Shown in pieces: positions 63,946 through 64,000 of a stretch of 64,000 bases of DNA (the first letter of the stretch is position 1; each line of letters opens with the position of its first letter). The translations under genes were made by a program, and so were the position numbers. The DNA is from Osedax fenrisi. Taxonomy: Eukaryota; Annelida; Polychaeta; Sabellida; Siboglinidae. The stretch lies in the NCBI GenBank assembly GCA_964019155.1, contig OZ025239.1:104528798-104592797 (forward strand), given 5' to 3'. The notes under the pieces are model-generated. The model did no database searches, was not told where the DNA came from, and worked only from the letters and a program-made list of their open reading frames with translations.

Positions 63946-64000
63946 TAAATATGCTAAAAAGGGCACGGTCCCGCTACTTGCGTGTGAACACAGGGGACTT

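Overview
Organism. This is a very AT-rich animal nuclear genome with spliceosomal introns from about 55 nt to several kb and many short inverted-repeat transposons. Three conserved genes could be assembled exon by exon, with intact reading frame across every junction: TOPORS (minus), a STX7/STX12-type syntaxin (plus) and YJU2B/CCDC130 (plus). A fourth, partial minus-strand gene at the right edge is not identified. The proteins point to a non-vertebrate metazoan; I cannot name the species. All splice sites were found by eye from GT/AG signals, phase and protein similarity.

Layout. 1-9709 is a 4,051-bp tandem repeat (2.4 copies visible, cut by the left window edge). It carries the last two TOPORS exons, so TOPORS enters the array from the right and its 3' end is present three times. 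8440-25424 is TOPORS, with introns full of MITEs. 25425-33076 is a divergent intergenic region of MITEs, a hAT-like element and a palindrome-dense tract. 33077-39754 is the syntaxin gene, which has two alternative 93-nt terminal exons, each coding a membrane anchor. 41699-45882 is a 4.2-kb element with long terminal inverted repeats and a 9-bp target duplication (Mutator-like structure). 45822-47596 holds four tiny palindromic insertions. 49226-58707 is YJU2B, with two minisatellites filling intron 3. 59812-63897 holds exons of the unidentified gene.

How it fits together. TOPORS (RING E3 ligase with SUMO-interacting and RS regions) and YJU2B (YJU2-family splicing factor) are nuclear; the syntaxin is an endosomal Qa-SNARE. 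Nothing suggests an operon or shared pathway; they are ordinary neighbours.

Most interesting signals. (1) A family of 38-64 bp palindromes and a 454-bp MITE family share a 7-bp target duplication of the form NTNNNAC followed by CAA, suggesting one transposition machinery. One palindrome has its empty site visible inside the window. (2) Twin syntaxin anchor exons of identical length. (3) Intron-edge tandem repeats whose units look like splice sites, most strikingly about 25 copies of a 20-bp unit that matches the true acceptor of YJU2B intron 3 in spacing and edges. (4) A recent tandem amplification of the TOPORS 3' end.
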